Of a stretch of DNA of 64,000 bases, positions 54,227-64,000 are shown in pieces. The stretch is from Diadophis punctatus similis (taxonomy: Eukaryota; Chordata; Lepidosauria; Squamata; Dipsadidae): NCBI GenBank assembly GCA_023053685.1, contig JALIGW010000005.1, forward strand, positions 54,024,742 to 54,088,741, in the 5' to 3' direction. Position 1 is the first letter of the stretch. The number at the start of each line of letters is the position of its first letter. The notes beneath the pieces are model-generated. The model was not told the origin of the DNA and did no database searches. It saw only the letters and a program-made list of their open reading frames with translations. The position numbers and the translations under genes were made by a program.

Positions 54227-55111
54227 TACTCTTTCCTTTTAATATTTTGTTACAAAGATGGTCAAGGGCTTTATCAGTTGCTTGAAGCAGTGTGCTTCTC
54301 CTTCCTGGAGATAAAGTATAGTGAACCATCAAAGTACTGAGATTGTAGAAATAGACTCCATGTTGTGGGTAAATGATCATATTTTCAAAAATTCCCTCAC
54401 AGTAAAAAATATCCCTTAAGTGGCACAGCTTTATAGGAAGGAAGCTGTAATTTAGTGACATTTTTGCTGTAACATGTTTCTGTTGTATGGAATTCTTTAA
54501 ATTTGGTGTTCCCTGCTTGTAACCAGAAGTTCTGTAGTCTATTTAAGCACCTCATTTTTCCAAACTTGTGATCTACCTCTGATGGATGTCCCACCTTTTT
54601 TATTCCCTATGTTTTAAAAAAAGCTTTGTTTTTAAGATGATGACATTGTTTCTCCCTCTAAAAATCGGCAATGAAACTCTTAAAAATATATCTCTTTCTT
54701 TTTGGATTAAAAGGGCATTGATTTTGCTTTAGTAACTATTCTGATAAATCTTATTTTAAAATTCCCAATGAATATAGTTTATTAAAATGTCAGGGTAAGA
54801 CTTGTATTACGTATGAAGATACACTCCCTATGTGGGTGTATTGCCACCCAGTGATTAACATTTGTGCAGGATTTCATACAATGGAGGGAGTGTACATATA
54901 TAGATTACACTACAGATACATCACTCCAAAGTGAATGACAGGTTTGTGATGGCACTGGTGGCAAATTCCTGCTCTTCCTCATGTACTTATGATCTGCATG
55001 AGAAGGAAAAGACAGGGCAACAGTTGAATACCATTTAAAAAAATTGACTCAGCAAAACATGAAAGCACTATTCCCAGAGAAACCACATGGTTTCACAAGT
55101 TACACAAAAAA
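54221..55111 (-). other. SIAH2: SIAH2 3'UTR
   Basis: Non-coding sequence from the stop codon to the AATAAA at 54221. Free of recognisable transposons, unlike the DNA on either side. Limits are inferred. Confidence 0.65.
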
Positions 55112-55669
55112 TCACGGACAACATGTAGAAATAGTCACATTGATTCCAAGGTTCCCGTTATCTGCAAATAGATGTGCTATGGCAGTGTCAAACACAAGAC
55201 AGTCACTGTTCATGATAGCTGCTGCCACCCCATCATGGATGGAGCGTGGTGTTGCTTCCCATGTCAGCCTCCGTCTGTTGCCATTCAGTTCGAGCCTGTA
55301 TGCAAAATTCTCTGCTTGTTTGCGAGTGCCAATGAGCAAGACTATGGCAAAGAACTGTTGATGGCCCTCATACTTCTCCTGTTTCTCCAGAACCAGCATG
55401 AAGTGATGGCCAAAGCATGACTGCATCATCACCCAATCAACGGCTCCCGGCAAGTTAATGTCTGTGGCGAGGAAGACAATGTCTTCTCCTTGAAGAGTCG
55501 TAATACTCTTGTGAGCATGCATTAGATGAGACATCACAGCTTCCAAGGAGCCCTGCCATTTGCATGATGCTCCTGGACATGGGCAGGAGTAAGGGCGATA
55601 CTCACAAATGTCTTCATGATCTGGCTTTTCTGTATGATGGAGTGTCAGGGAACAGCCTGTGGTGGCATA
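55112..55669 (-). CDS. SIAH2: SIAH2, last exon (zinc fingers and substrate-binding domain)
   Basis: The acceptor CATCTTTTCAG is followed in phase 0 by [16 protein letters not shown] and [15 protein letters not shown] (SIAH-type zinc-finger cysteines). The substrate-binding domain follows ([20 protein letters not shown], then [20 protein letters not shown]), ending [11 protein letters not shown]. The 185 codons match residues about 140-324 of SIAH2, nearly identical to the human protein. [24 protein letters not shown] and the CCP terminus separate it from SIAH1. SIAH2 is a RING E3 ubiquitin ligase acting in the cytoplasm and nucleus, with known targets including PHD3 (EGLN3). The RING is in exon 1, which is not in the window and must lie to the right. 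Confidence 0.97.
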   Translation of the reverse strand, partial: YATTGCSLTLHHTEKPDHEDICEYRPYSCPCPGASCKWQGSLEAVMSHLMHAHKSITTLQGEDIVFLATDINLPGAVDWVMMQSCFGHHFMLVLEKQEKYEGHQQFFAIVLLIGTRKQAENFAYRLELNGNRRRLTWEATPRSIHDGVAAAIMNSDCLVFDTAIAHLFADNGNLGINVTISTCCP

Positions 55670-56055
55670 CTGAAAAGATGAAAGATCATAAAGTTAAACT
55701 GTTTGTTTGCTATTTGATTTAAGCTCCCACATGTTCTGCAAAATCATTCCACTTCTTTCTATTGTACAGCCTAGCATCATCTAATTTGATTACTAAGAGC
55801 TCTCCAGAGCCATAGATAGAGATCTTTCTCATCATTTGGTGCCCAGATGTTTAACCAGACTGGAATAAGACTATTTGCATGCAAAACTTGTTTCTCCTGA
55901 TATATATCAAAACTCTATGTCTTAATTTTTGTGGACACTGGATAAAAGAAACAAATTCTCCTGATCAGTAACATAGAAATTTGTATTACAGCAGGACATA
56001 TCATTGGTTCCCCTAGGACTTTGATAAGCAGATATTCCTAGTTCTGTGTCATGAG

Positions 56056-56295
56056 ATAGCAATAGCAATAGCACTTAGACTTATATACCTCTTCACAGTG
56101 CTTTACAGCCCTCTCTAAGTGGTTTACAGAGTCAGCATATTACCCCCAACAATCTGGGTCTTCATTTTACCTACCTCGGAAGGCTGAGTCAACCTTGAGC
56201 TTGGTGAGATTTGAACTGCCAAATTGCAGGCAGCTGGCAGTCAGCAGAAATAGCCTGCAGTACTGCATTCTAACCACTGCGCCACCACAGCTTTT
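56056..56295 (-). mobile_element. Sauria-type SINE, copy 4, in SIAH2 intron 1
   Basis: Reverse orientation with all landmarks: 'cacttagacttatatacctc', 'ggctgagtcaaccttgagc', 'tctaaccactgcgccaccac'. Confidence 0.9.
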
Positions 56296-57411
56296 AGGAT
56301 TAGAGCCAGGGACTTTCTCCATGGAAATGTTATTGTTTAATTACATCTCTAAGATGCCACATATATATACCTATAATACTCTGCTGTTAAGAGTTTTGTC
56401 TCAGTGGGGTAATTAATCCTTTCGAGGGGGGAGGATTCAACCTCCTATTGGTTTTCGAAAGCTGCATTATTAGGCCTTTCAGATATTACAATACATCTGA
56501 GTATTCGTAAGAAGTTTAATTGCATAGGTCTTATGGCTTTATTCTTGAGATAAGATTCAACAAGTGCAATGACAAACACGCTTCATCTTTAAACACTATT
56601 CCACAGAAATGCAGTTCCTGCTGTGTCAGTATGGGTTACATATGTCTCTTAGATGCAACTCCTATTAGTTTCAGAATCTGGCTTTTTACAAGCCTGCTAT
56701 ATTGTTTTGTTTGAAAAGAAATGCAGAATCTTTTTTATCCCTCATCTTTAACAATATTTTTTACTGTTTGCAATAATAACAAAATAATAAATCCCAGAAT
56801 CAAAATAGGCATAATATAAATTTGCTAAGGTTGCTCAGATTTTAACAAGAGATTTCATTTTCTTCCCACTGTATTCTGTCTGGAAGAATTTATCTAAATG
56901 ATGATGTCACAGCATTTTACTTCCCCCTTCCTTTCTCTCTCTTTTCCTGCCAATCTATACTTAAATTTCAAAGTACTCTGCTATTGACATAGGACATTTT
57001 ACTGAGAATTGCAAATATATTTTTTCTGCAGTAACTCTGGGTAAATGTTGGTGGTTGCAGCAAAGATCTAAATCTTTGCAGTCAGAATAAATCTCAGAAA
57101 ACAAAGCATACATAAATGCCTTGTTTTTTGTTATTCAATCCAATCCAATCCTGTTTCCCCACCTTTTAGGGCATGTTGATCATGCATAAAAGTTTTTTTT
57201 AATTAACCAGAAAATTGTACTCGTTGTTGTTGTTGTTGTTGACATTTCAACACAAATTTCAAACCTTGTCTCTCCCCAGTTGTCTCCAGCATCAGATTTA
57301 GCACGATCTCTGATTTACAGAATCCTTGCAGAATGAGCAGGACTCGCTCTCTGCTTAGATTTTTGTTGTTTGATGCCAGGTTTCCACACTCATATTTCAC
57401 ATCATCTAATA

Positions 57412-57670
57412 CAGCGGTTCTCAACCTGGGGGTCGCGACCCCTTTGGGGGTCGAACGACCCTTTCACGGGTTGGGAGACTTCGCCTGGATGCCGCCATTT
57501 GGGTTCTTTTACCCTCTGCGCATGCCCAGAACGTTTTGTGCATGTGCAGAAGGTAAAAGAACCCAAATGGCAGCGGCGGGTCACGGGTTGCAGTGGCGGG
57601 GTGGCAGGGCGCGCAGTGGGGGCGTGGTGCAGGGCGCGGGTCATGGCATTAGGAAGGTTGAGAACCACTG
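57412..57670. mobile_element. SPIN-like hAT element
   Basis: Ends CAGCGGTTCTCAACCTGGGG and GGTTGAGAACCACTG with a perfect 8-bp duplication ATCTAATA (57404-57411, 57671-57678). The first 55 bp (GGTCGCGACCCCTTTGGGGG, then TCGAACGACCCTTTCAC) match the SPIN/OposCharlie3 hAT ends known from horizontally spread tetrapod transposons. The 259-bp interior differs from the SPIN consensus as I recall it, so it may be an independent non-autonomous derivative. Confidence 0.8.
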
Positions 57671-57876
57671 ATCTAATAACATAAAACAGGAGGAGTGGAA
57701 CATATGGAATGGTTGAACGGCATGACATAGAGAAGCATAAGAATCTGCTTTTTACAGTTCGGATCATGAGTTCGTTTAGGCCAGGAAGGACTATTTTTGC
57801 CTGGAGATGAGAAAAGCAATGGAAGTATGCTGCTTTGGACCTTCTTTCGTATACTGTACTTGACATGCCTCTAGTC

Positions 57877-57982
57877 CGGTGTTTTCTCAACCATGGCAAC
57901 TTTAAGAAGATTTCAGCTCCCGGAATTTTCCAGCTAGCATGAGCAAGAAGTCTGCATATCTTGCCAAGGTTGAGAAACACTG
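57877..57982. mobile_element. Small hAT/foldback element
   Basis: Ends CGGTGTTTTCTCAACC and GGTTGAGAAACACTG; duplication CTCTAGTC/ATCTAGTC (7 of 8). 106 bp. Confidence 0.75.
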
Positions 57983-58377
57983 ATCTAGTCTAACTTCAGA
58001 ATGCGGTTCTCAGAGAGCCTCTATTCATAAAAAAAAGGAGGCCATGTGGTGAAAGTAGGAGAACATATGGGAAAACCTGGATTCAACTTCACTCTTGAGA
58101 TTTTTCAGCCAAGCTTCCCTCAAGGACAGTTGTTATGCAAGGAAATTTGGAAAAGGGAAGAAGCTACGTATCCCTCTTGAAGTCCTCAAGGGAAATGGAG
58201 CATTAAAAAAAATACATAACAGGAGCAGCACTGATTGATAAGCATTACACAAATTATTTATTCTTTTCTAGTCAAAGCAGATTAAGTCTTTTAAATTTGC
58301 TACACAACCAAGCTTTTATTCTAGTTCTTAAACAAAGGTAGCTACCAATTATTTCTATTTCACTTTTATTGTTTTTA

Positions 58378-58480
58378 TAAATAACCGAAGGCGGTGAACA
58401 TATCTAATATTTCTTCTATCTTCCCCATAACAACAACCCTGTGAGGTGGGTTGAACTGAGACAGAGTGACTGATCATGAT
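58378..58480 (-). repeat. 3' part of the tRNA-derived SINE, reverse orientation
   Basis: 'ataaccgaaggcggtgaacatatc...cataacaacaaccctgtgaggtggg' is the complement of the 58911 family's 3' half. Confidence 0.5.
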
Positions 58481-58910
58481 TTAGCTCCCCAAATAATTCA
58501 TCCAAAAGTTATTTAAAATAACAACTATCTAAATTTAAAGATTTCCAAAAATCAGAAAGGGGTTGCATATCCATTGCTTACGATACTTGAATTACTTGAA
58601 TCGTTTCTTGTAATACAATGAATCATTTTCTATTTATGTTTAAAGGAGGTTTTAAGTTTGTGAATCAGATACACACTATAAGTTTAATTATATGGTCTGG
58701 AATATTACATCTAACCAAGAACTCAGTTTAAACTGTTTCCAGTAGATCATCACTGATAATGTACAAGTTGCAAGTCCTATCACTTGCATATCAAAATGGA
58801 ACAGCTTATGTCCGAGCAAGGGCCATTAGCAGGCATGGGGCAACTGCAACATTTGTAGAAGGACAGAAAGGCTGTGGAGGGGAAAATCAAGGCAACCTAA
58901 TGTAAGTTAA

Positions 58911-59160
58911 GAAGGCAGTCTGGTCTAGTGGTTAAGGCGCTAGGTTAGAAACCAGAAGACTGTGAGTTCTAGTCCCACTTTAGACATGAAAGCCAGCTTC
59001 ATGACTTTGAGTCAAGTCATTCTCTCTCATTTCAACTCACTTCCCAGGGTTGTTGTTGTTGTGGTGAAAATAGAACAAGGAAAGACTATTAGTTATGTCC
59101 ACTGCTTTGGGTTGCTTATAAAAATAATAAAGGCAGGATATAAATAAATCAATAAATATA
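58911..59160 (+). mobile_element. tRNA-derived SINE, second family
   Basis: The head GTCTAGTGGTTAAGGCGCTA gives a tRNA-like A box and GAGTTCTAGTCC a B box. The body is 'tgaaagccagcttcatgactttgagtcaagtcattctctc' with a repeated AAAT tail. Distinct from the Sauria-type copies. Confidence 0.8.
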
Positions 59161-59843
59161 AATAGATCAATACATAAAGAGAGACCATTGGCTGTAGAAT
59201 AGTGACTGACTTATGGGGACAATGGGAAACCATGAGAGGATGGAATGCACTGGAAGTTTTCTCTGCTATCACTTCTTTTGACTGACACGGCTTCCAGGTT
59301 GTACATTTTATCCATTTACCATCAAGGGTTTTCAGGCAGAGCTTATTTTTACCCAGCAGTTATCATTCTATCTTGGATTAACACTTTACCTTGTATAATT
59401 GCACTGAGGCATTTCCCATGGCATTTTGCTGTTTGAATGCTGCATTCATAATTGGGCTACCTATGAAGTCTGATCAGATTTGCTGAGGTTGCTAAGTGAG
59501 ATATTACCAAGCCCAACGGAAAAGCTACAGCTAAGTCAACAAAAAGGTAAGAAGCATTTTTGTTTCCCGACAGTTTTGGGAGCTGCCTAGTGCTGTGCTA
59601 ATATGTTCTCTGCAAGAGGGAAGGCTGGTGCCTTTTTGTCCCCGTCCCCCCCGTCCCCCCCCCCCCAGTCGTTTGCAGCAATATTTTTTGGCTGGGAACA
59701 AGGTGAACAGATGGGACATTTACTGGAGTGATCCTGTAACCCCTGAATAACTCTTGGCTGGCAGCGCTTTGATCTATTGCAACACTGTTGCAGAAAATAG
59801 CCAAAAATATTTTGAATTTTACATAAATATTGATCAAAGGGAA

Positions 59844-59948
<105 letters not shown>

Positions 59949-60284
59949 TTCTATTAACTGGTACTTGAGGAATCCTTATAAGAAATCATTCTGGACTCCA
60001 CTGTAATTGCTAAGTGCATGGATGATACTTAAATTATTAAGTTTCTAGGGCTCATGGTTACACTGAAAGAAATTAGCATTTCTATAACAGATGCTGAAAA
60101 TTTTCAGATGCTGAAAATTTCTTTGCCTGGTGTCCATTTATTTTAGTTTCTCCCTTGGCACCATTGCAGTTTCTTTGAATTGAAAGAAGACGATTCAAAC
60201 TATTGTAGGAAGTTAGCAGCCACCCCTCACCTAGAAAAATGTAATATCCTAGGAAATATTAAAAGGCAGAATATATTTTATAGA

Positions 60285-60775
60285 ATATCCCTGGAAACAT
60301 GCTTTTAAGCAGACAAAAGACTCCTCTTAGCAGCCCCACTTTTGTCAATGGGCCATTAAGGACTGGGCCCAGCAGCAGTCTTCTACATAACAAAGATTTA
60401 TCTCCTTCAGTCACAGCCATATTAGGAATTGCCCAAGGCCCTTTCATTCATCCAAGCCTGGGACAGACAAAAGTCTATAGAGTTGCCACTGCATGGCCTC
60501 CTGGGAGCCTGACCACCAATCGGATTGCATTACATACACAGGAACAGGAAACTAAGAGGTGGGGCCCAACAGAGGTTATAAAACCAAGGGACTCAGCATC
60601 TTTCCTTTCCTTTTCTCCTCACCCACACCTGGAAGCATGTGATCTACTTTTTCTGTACAGGGGCTCATGCCATGTGCTCCTGTCCACCATATTAAACCTT
60701 CTTTCCAAGAAATTTCCATGAATCCAGTGTTCTGTTTCCCCACTTGGAACTGAACCCAGAAGGATATTCCTTACA
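60285..60775 (+). mobile_element. Possible solitary LTR of an endogenous retrovirus
   Basis: Features of an LTR in order: a GC-balanced U3-like part, TATAAAA at about 60579, an ATTAAA poly(A)-like signal near 60690, and a 3' end GGATATTCCTTACA (ending in CA). No matching target duplication or internal retroviral genes were found, and the 5' limit is vague (a TG at 60240 is an alternative). Confidence 0.4.
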
Positions 60776-62119
60776 ACACTATGCAGGCTAAGAATTTTTA
60801 AAGAAATATATAGGCAAAATATTGTTTTGTCCGAGTACTTCAGCTTCCTTGGAATGCAAATACTTTTAGCATAAAGTGTACGTAACTTGGATTATAAATC
60901 TGACCCATCTACTACATATACAGTATATGAAGACCATATCTTAATCCCGGTACGAATATTTAGATTTTATTACTCAGGCTATGAAGTTCGTGTACATATC
61001 TCTGTAATCCCAAGAAGAGACAAAACTAGGTAGTGAGGAATATATCTGAGCATAGCTGAAGGCAGAATGCTGCAGTTGTCTAACCCTCCTAATGGTGATT
61101 ATTGACAGACGCTTTTATATTCATTGTTTTTAATAACTTGTACCTGAGTTGACCTGTTTTGATTTGCCTCTTATTGGTTCTTTCTGACAGCTAAAAAACA
61201 TTGGGGTGATTATTACATGACTCATCTGACAAGAAAGGCATTCTAGAGGGAAATGTCTAGACACCTCCTCCCTGTAAAAAGAGGACACTTTAGGTCATAT
61301 TTGTCTCAATAATACATTTGAATGTTTTACTCAATTCTTTCAAAATATGGGGGCAGGAAGTAATGGCCATCAGTGATGGCCATCAAGACCCATCTGCAGC
61401 TCTCACACTTCTCTTAGACTAGGCCTGTGGTCTGACTAACTTTACCACCCATTTTGAGACAGCTGCAAAACAAGCATTTAAAAAAGCAAATAAAATCTTC
61501 AACATTCTTCCTGAAACATTAGCCACACTTGTCTATGGTCCTCATCTCTCCGCTCCAAGAATATCATGTGAAATCTTTGTCAATAAAAAGTTGCCTGGCC
61601 CTGTCAGCCTTGACAGGTTGGAGAAAGGACTCATTAATGCAGATCTCCTCATAAGTCAAATTCTGGTTAGGAATTTTAGGCTATCACTGATTCTGAAGCT
61701 TTATCTTTTTCAATCTATGATATTCGGGAATAAGGGCTTGTATGAGTTCGGTCCATTAATAGTTGCATATTGAATTGAAGTATGAATTATGATGGCTTTG
61801 CAACCTTCCTCAGTCTGATGCTCTCCTCCCCCAACTGAGAGCTTATATTTCATCTGTTCCTTTTTGAAGTTTTTTTTTTCTAGAGAGAAAAATGGTGCTG
61901 GGAAATCAGGAGGATTACAAATGAAAGAGAGCGCAACAAATCGTAAGGCGGGTCTATGAAATTTCAGAACAGCCTTACTCAAAACAGTTTTGGTGCTTCT
62001 AGTGACAACTTCTCAGGATTCCAGTGGTCGGATTGGATGAGAATTCCAGACTCCAACATGTGGAGGGCATCAGATGGAGGAAAACTCCTTTCTAAATTTG
62101 TAATTGAATGACTACCTGT

Positions 62120-62121
<2 letters not shown>

Positions 62122-62182
<61 letters not shown>
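62122..62182. repeat. (CA)n microsatellite, about 61 bp
   Basis: Perfect CA run. Confidence 0.97.
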
Positions 62183-62187
<5 letters not shown>

Positions 62188-62339
62188 GGTAGGTATGGGA
62201 AAAGCTGTGTAAAATATATCTTCTGAGCATTTGTCAAAGGGAAAGGATTATTTGCATACATTCAAACAAATCAAATATTTATTACTGTGCAATAATGTAG
62301 ACTGGAAGGTGGTTGGTTCTCCTCTAGGGGAGCATGTAA

Positions 62340-62530
62340 GCAGAACTTGAAAAGACAACTTTAAAGTTAGAACAATTAATCAGTGGAACAGCTTGCCTCC
62401 AGAAGTTGTGAATGCTCCAACACTGCAAGTTTTTAAGAAGAGATTGGCGAATCATTTGTCTGAAGTAGTGTAGGGTTTCCTGCCTAAGCAGGGGGTTGGA
62501 CTAGAAGACCTCCAAGGTCCCTTCCAACTC

Positions 62531-62573
<43 letters not shown>

Positions 62574-62602
62574 ATTATTATTATTATTATTACTACTACT
62601 AT

Positions 62603-62642
<40 letters not shown>
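62340..62642 (+). mobile_element. CR1 3' end with compound trinucleotide tail
   Basis: 'cagtggaacagcttgcctccagaagttgtgaatgctccaac' translates like the end of the CR1 ORF (W.SLPPEVVNAP). It is followed by 'gttggactagaagacctccaaggtcccttccaactc' and a tail of (TTG)n(TTA)n(TAC)n at 62530-62642. Confidence 0.85.
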
Positions 62643-62643
<1 letters not shown>

Positions 62644-62862
62644 GAGGTGTGTAATTCCTGCATTAAAAAGAGTTGGGCTAAGTGACCCCTCTCCTCTGAT
62701 TGCTTACAATTCTACAGTACTATTACATTTTTTGTGCGGGGGTGGGAAGACACACTGACATAGAAAAATGGTATAACCCAGTATCAAGTCAATTTTGCTG
62801 AGGGTGCTCGGACATGCATCCTTGAAAGGAAGTCTCTTGAGCATCTTCTAAGATGCTGTAAA

Positions 62863-62955
62863 CTAGTGTTTCTCAACCTCAGCAGTTCATCTTCAACAGA
62901 ATTCGAGAGTTGAACTCCATACATCTTAAAAAGTTGCTGAGATTGAAAAATACTG
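62863..62955. mobile_element. Degraded small hAT element
   Basis: 'tagtgtttctcaacctc ... gagattgaaaaatactg' keeps recognisable inverted ends of the same type as 57877-57982. Confidence 0.5.
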
Positions 62956-64000
62956 TTCTAAACACTTCTGAAGTGCTCCACTCAGATTACAGTTATGATC
63001 TATTGTCCACAAGCAAATGTACGTAAAAGCCATGGGTGAGAAAACCCATTTAAACAGACGAAGAAATATAAAGTCATGTACCACCCAGAAATCAATGGAT
63101 CTTTAGGGTTTATGTAAGTTATACCTAAATCCTTGAAATTTGAATACAGAAAGCCGACATTCATAATGTTTTTAATCTGTTCAGCCATTGTCCCTTCCAA
63201 TTATTTCATTTTATTTGAGACTGTTCCCCCCCCCCCCACAATCATGGTTAGCCAAAGTCTCAGCAGCTGAACAGGTTGGCACATGCTGTGTTAGTCACAC
63301 AGTTAATTGTTTGCTTATATTATTATTTCTGAATTAGCGAATTATAACACTTCAGATTAGATACACAATCAGAAATAGAACTTTTGAAATGCAGCAATTG
63401 TATTCTGCAATTAACTTATTAATATTAGGCTTGGTCCAGGCAAGTAGAGAATTTGCATTTGGATACAAATTTTTACCTTATGAGGAAAAAGAAACTGGAG
63501 AGAGATGGGGTATCATTTGCTCTCTTTGATAGTGGAAGAATTGTGAAAACTGAACAAATGTGAAATGTATTTGATTTACAGCAGGGTCAGAAATCTTTGG
63601 AAAGGCCAGGAATCAATGTTACAGCAATCACATGAAATATCATCAGCAATCTAATCTTCTAGTATTACAAAAGAACTCAAATGCCCAGTATTTTAATGTT
63701 AAACTTAATTTTCATTTGATTTTCAGAAGCCATGCATGAACATCATATTTCCAACCCATTTTTATTGTGTATTGGGCCAAAGTTTCAGATTTAAGGATGT
63801 AGACAGCCTTCCTGATTTCCATCTAAACTTGAGTGGGCAATCTAGTGCTCTAGTCCATAAACAAAGCCAATGATCAGGGAAATATGGGAGCAACAAAATA
63901 TTTAGAGATCTGCCTTGATCTTAACTGCTTTCTGTATATCAAATGAGAAAAAAAGAATTTCAAGGACAGTAAGTCAGAAAAGTATGAACACAGAAATCTT
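62956..64000. other. SIAH2 intron 1 sequence, nothing recognised
   Basis: AT-rich; a C-run at 63226-63237. No exon with RING-finger coding potential seen before the window ends. Confidence 0.5.

Noticed and set aside
55044..55420. + strand ORFs of 82-105 codons
   Set aside because: Antisense shadows of the SIAH2 exon.
57402..57980. 192-codon ORF on the - strand
   Set aside because: Spans the SPIN-like element and a second small hAT element; no similarity to a transposase or host protein.
58921..58990. tRNA gene
   Set aside because: The A and B boxes belong to a tRNA-derived SINE with a non-tRNA body and A-rich tail; no cloverleaf with an intact acceptor stem was found. The same applies to the Sauria-type SINE heads.
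60299..60721. 140-codon ORF on the + strand
   Set aside because: Inside the LTR-like segment; no protein motif and unlike any retroviral gene.

Overview
The window is vertebrate nuclear DNA, most likely from a squamate reptile and probably a snake. The evidence is spliced exons with vertebrate splice sites, Sauria-type tRNA-derived SINEs, CR1 fragments, an L1-clade ORF1, many short hAT and other DNA transposons, and long dinucleotide microsatellites. No species can be fixed from the sequence alone.

Three host genes are visible and their order fixes the locus. From left to right they are the last two coding exons of SELENOT (+ strand, 1002-2164, with a SECIS-like hairpin in the 3'UTR), a complete ERICH6 gene on the - strand (start codon at 40678, stop at 9760), and the last exon of SIAH2 on the - strand (55112-55669, with a 3'UTR down to about 54221). 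The same SELENOT-ERICH6-SIAH2 neighbourhood is known from human 3q25, which supports calling the middle gene ERICH6 rather than its paralogue ERICH6B. The ERICH6 model has 18 coding exons. Their phases are mutually compatible and they sum to about 707 codons, although the exon 14/15 junction is uncertain. The 5' end lies in a CpG-rich promoter-like block (about 40.4-41.1 kb).

Layout: 1-3.47 kb, end of SELENOT; 3.47-9.4 kb, convergent intergenic DNA; 9.4-40.7 kb, ERICH6, whose introns are packed with nested transposons, including a 3.2-kb GC-rich element in intron 14; 41.1-54.2 kb, intergenic DNA with a CR1 fragment, an L1-type element that has an intact ORF1 but no ORF2 (45611-48186), a second truncated copy of the same type, and a nested stack of small elements; 54.2-55.7 kb, SIAH2 last exon; 55.7-64 kb, SIAH2 intron 1 with SINEs, a SPIN-like hAT element, a possible LTR and microsatellites.

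The most unusual material is in the mobile DNA. It comprises the ORF1-only LINE with a perfect 16-bp target-site duplication, three inverted-repeat segments carrying hammerhead-ribozyme-like cores, a 3.2-kb transposon holding two direct copies of a roughly 180-bp palindrome, and a series of hAT elements with perfect or near-perfect 8-bp target-site duplications.
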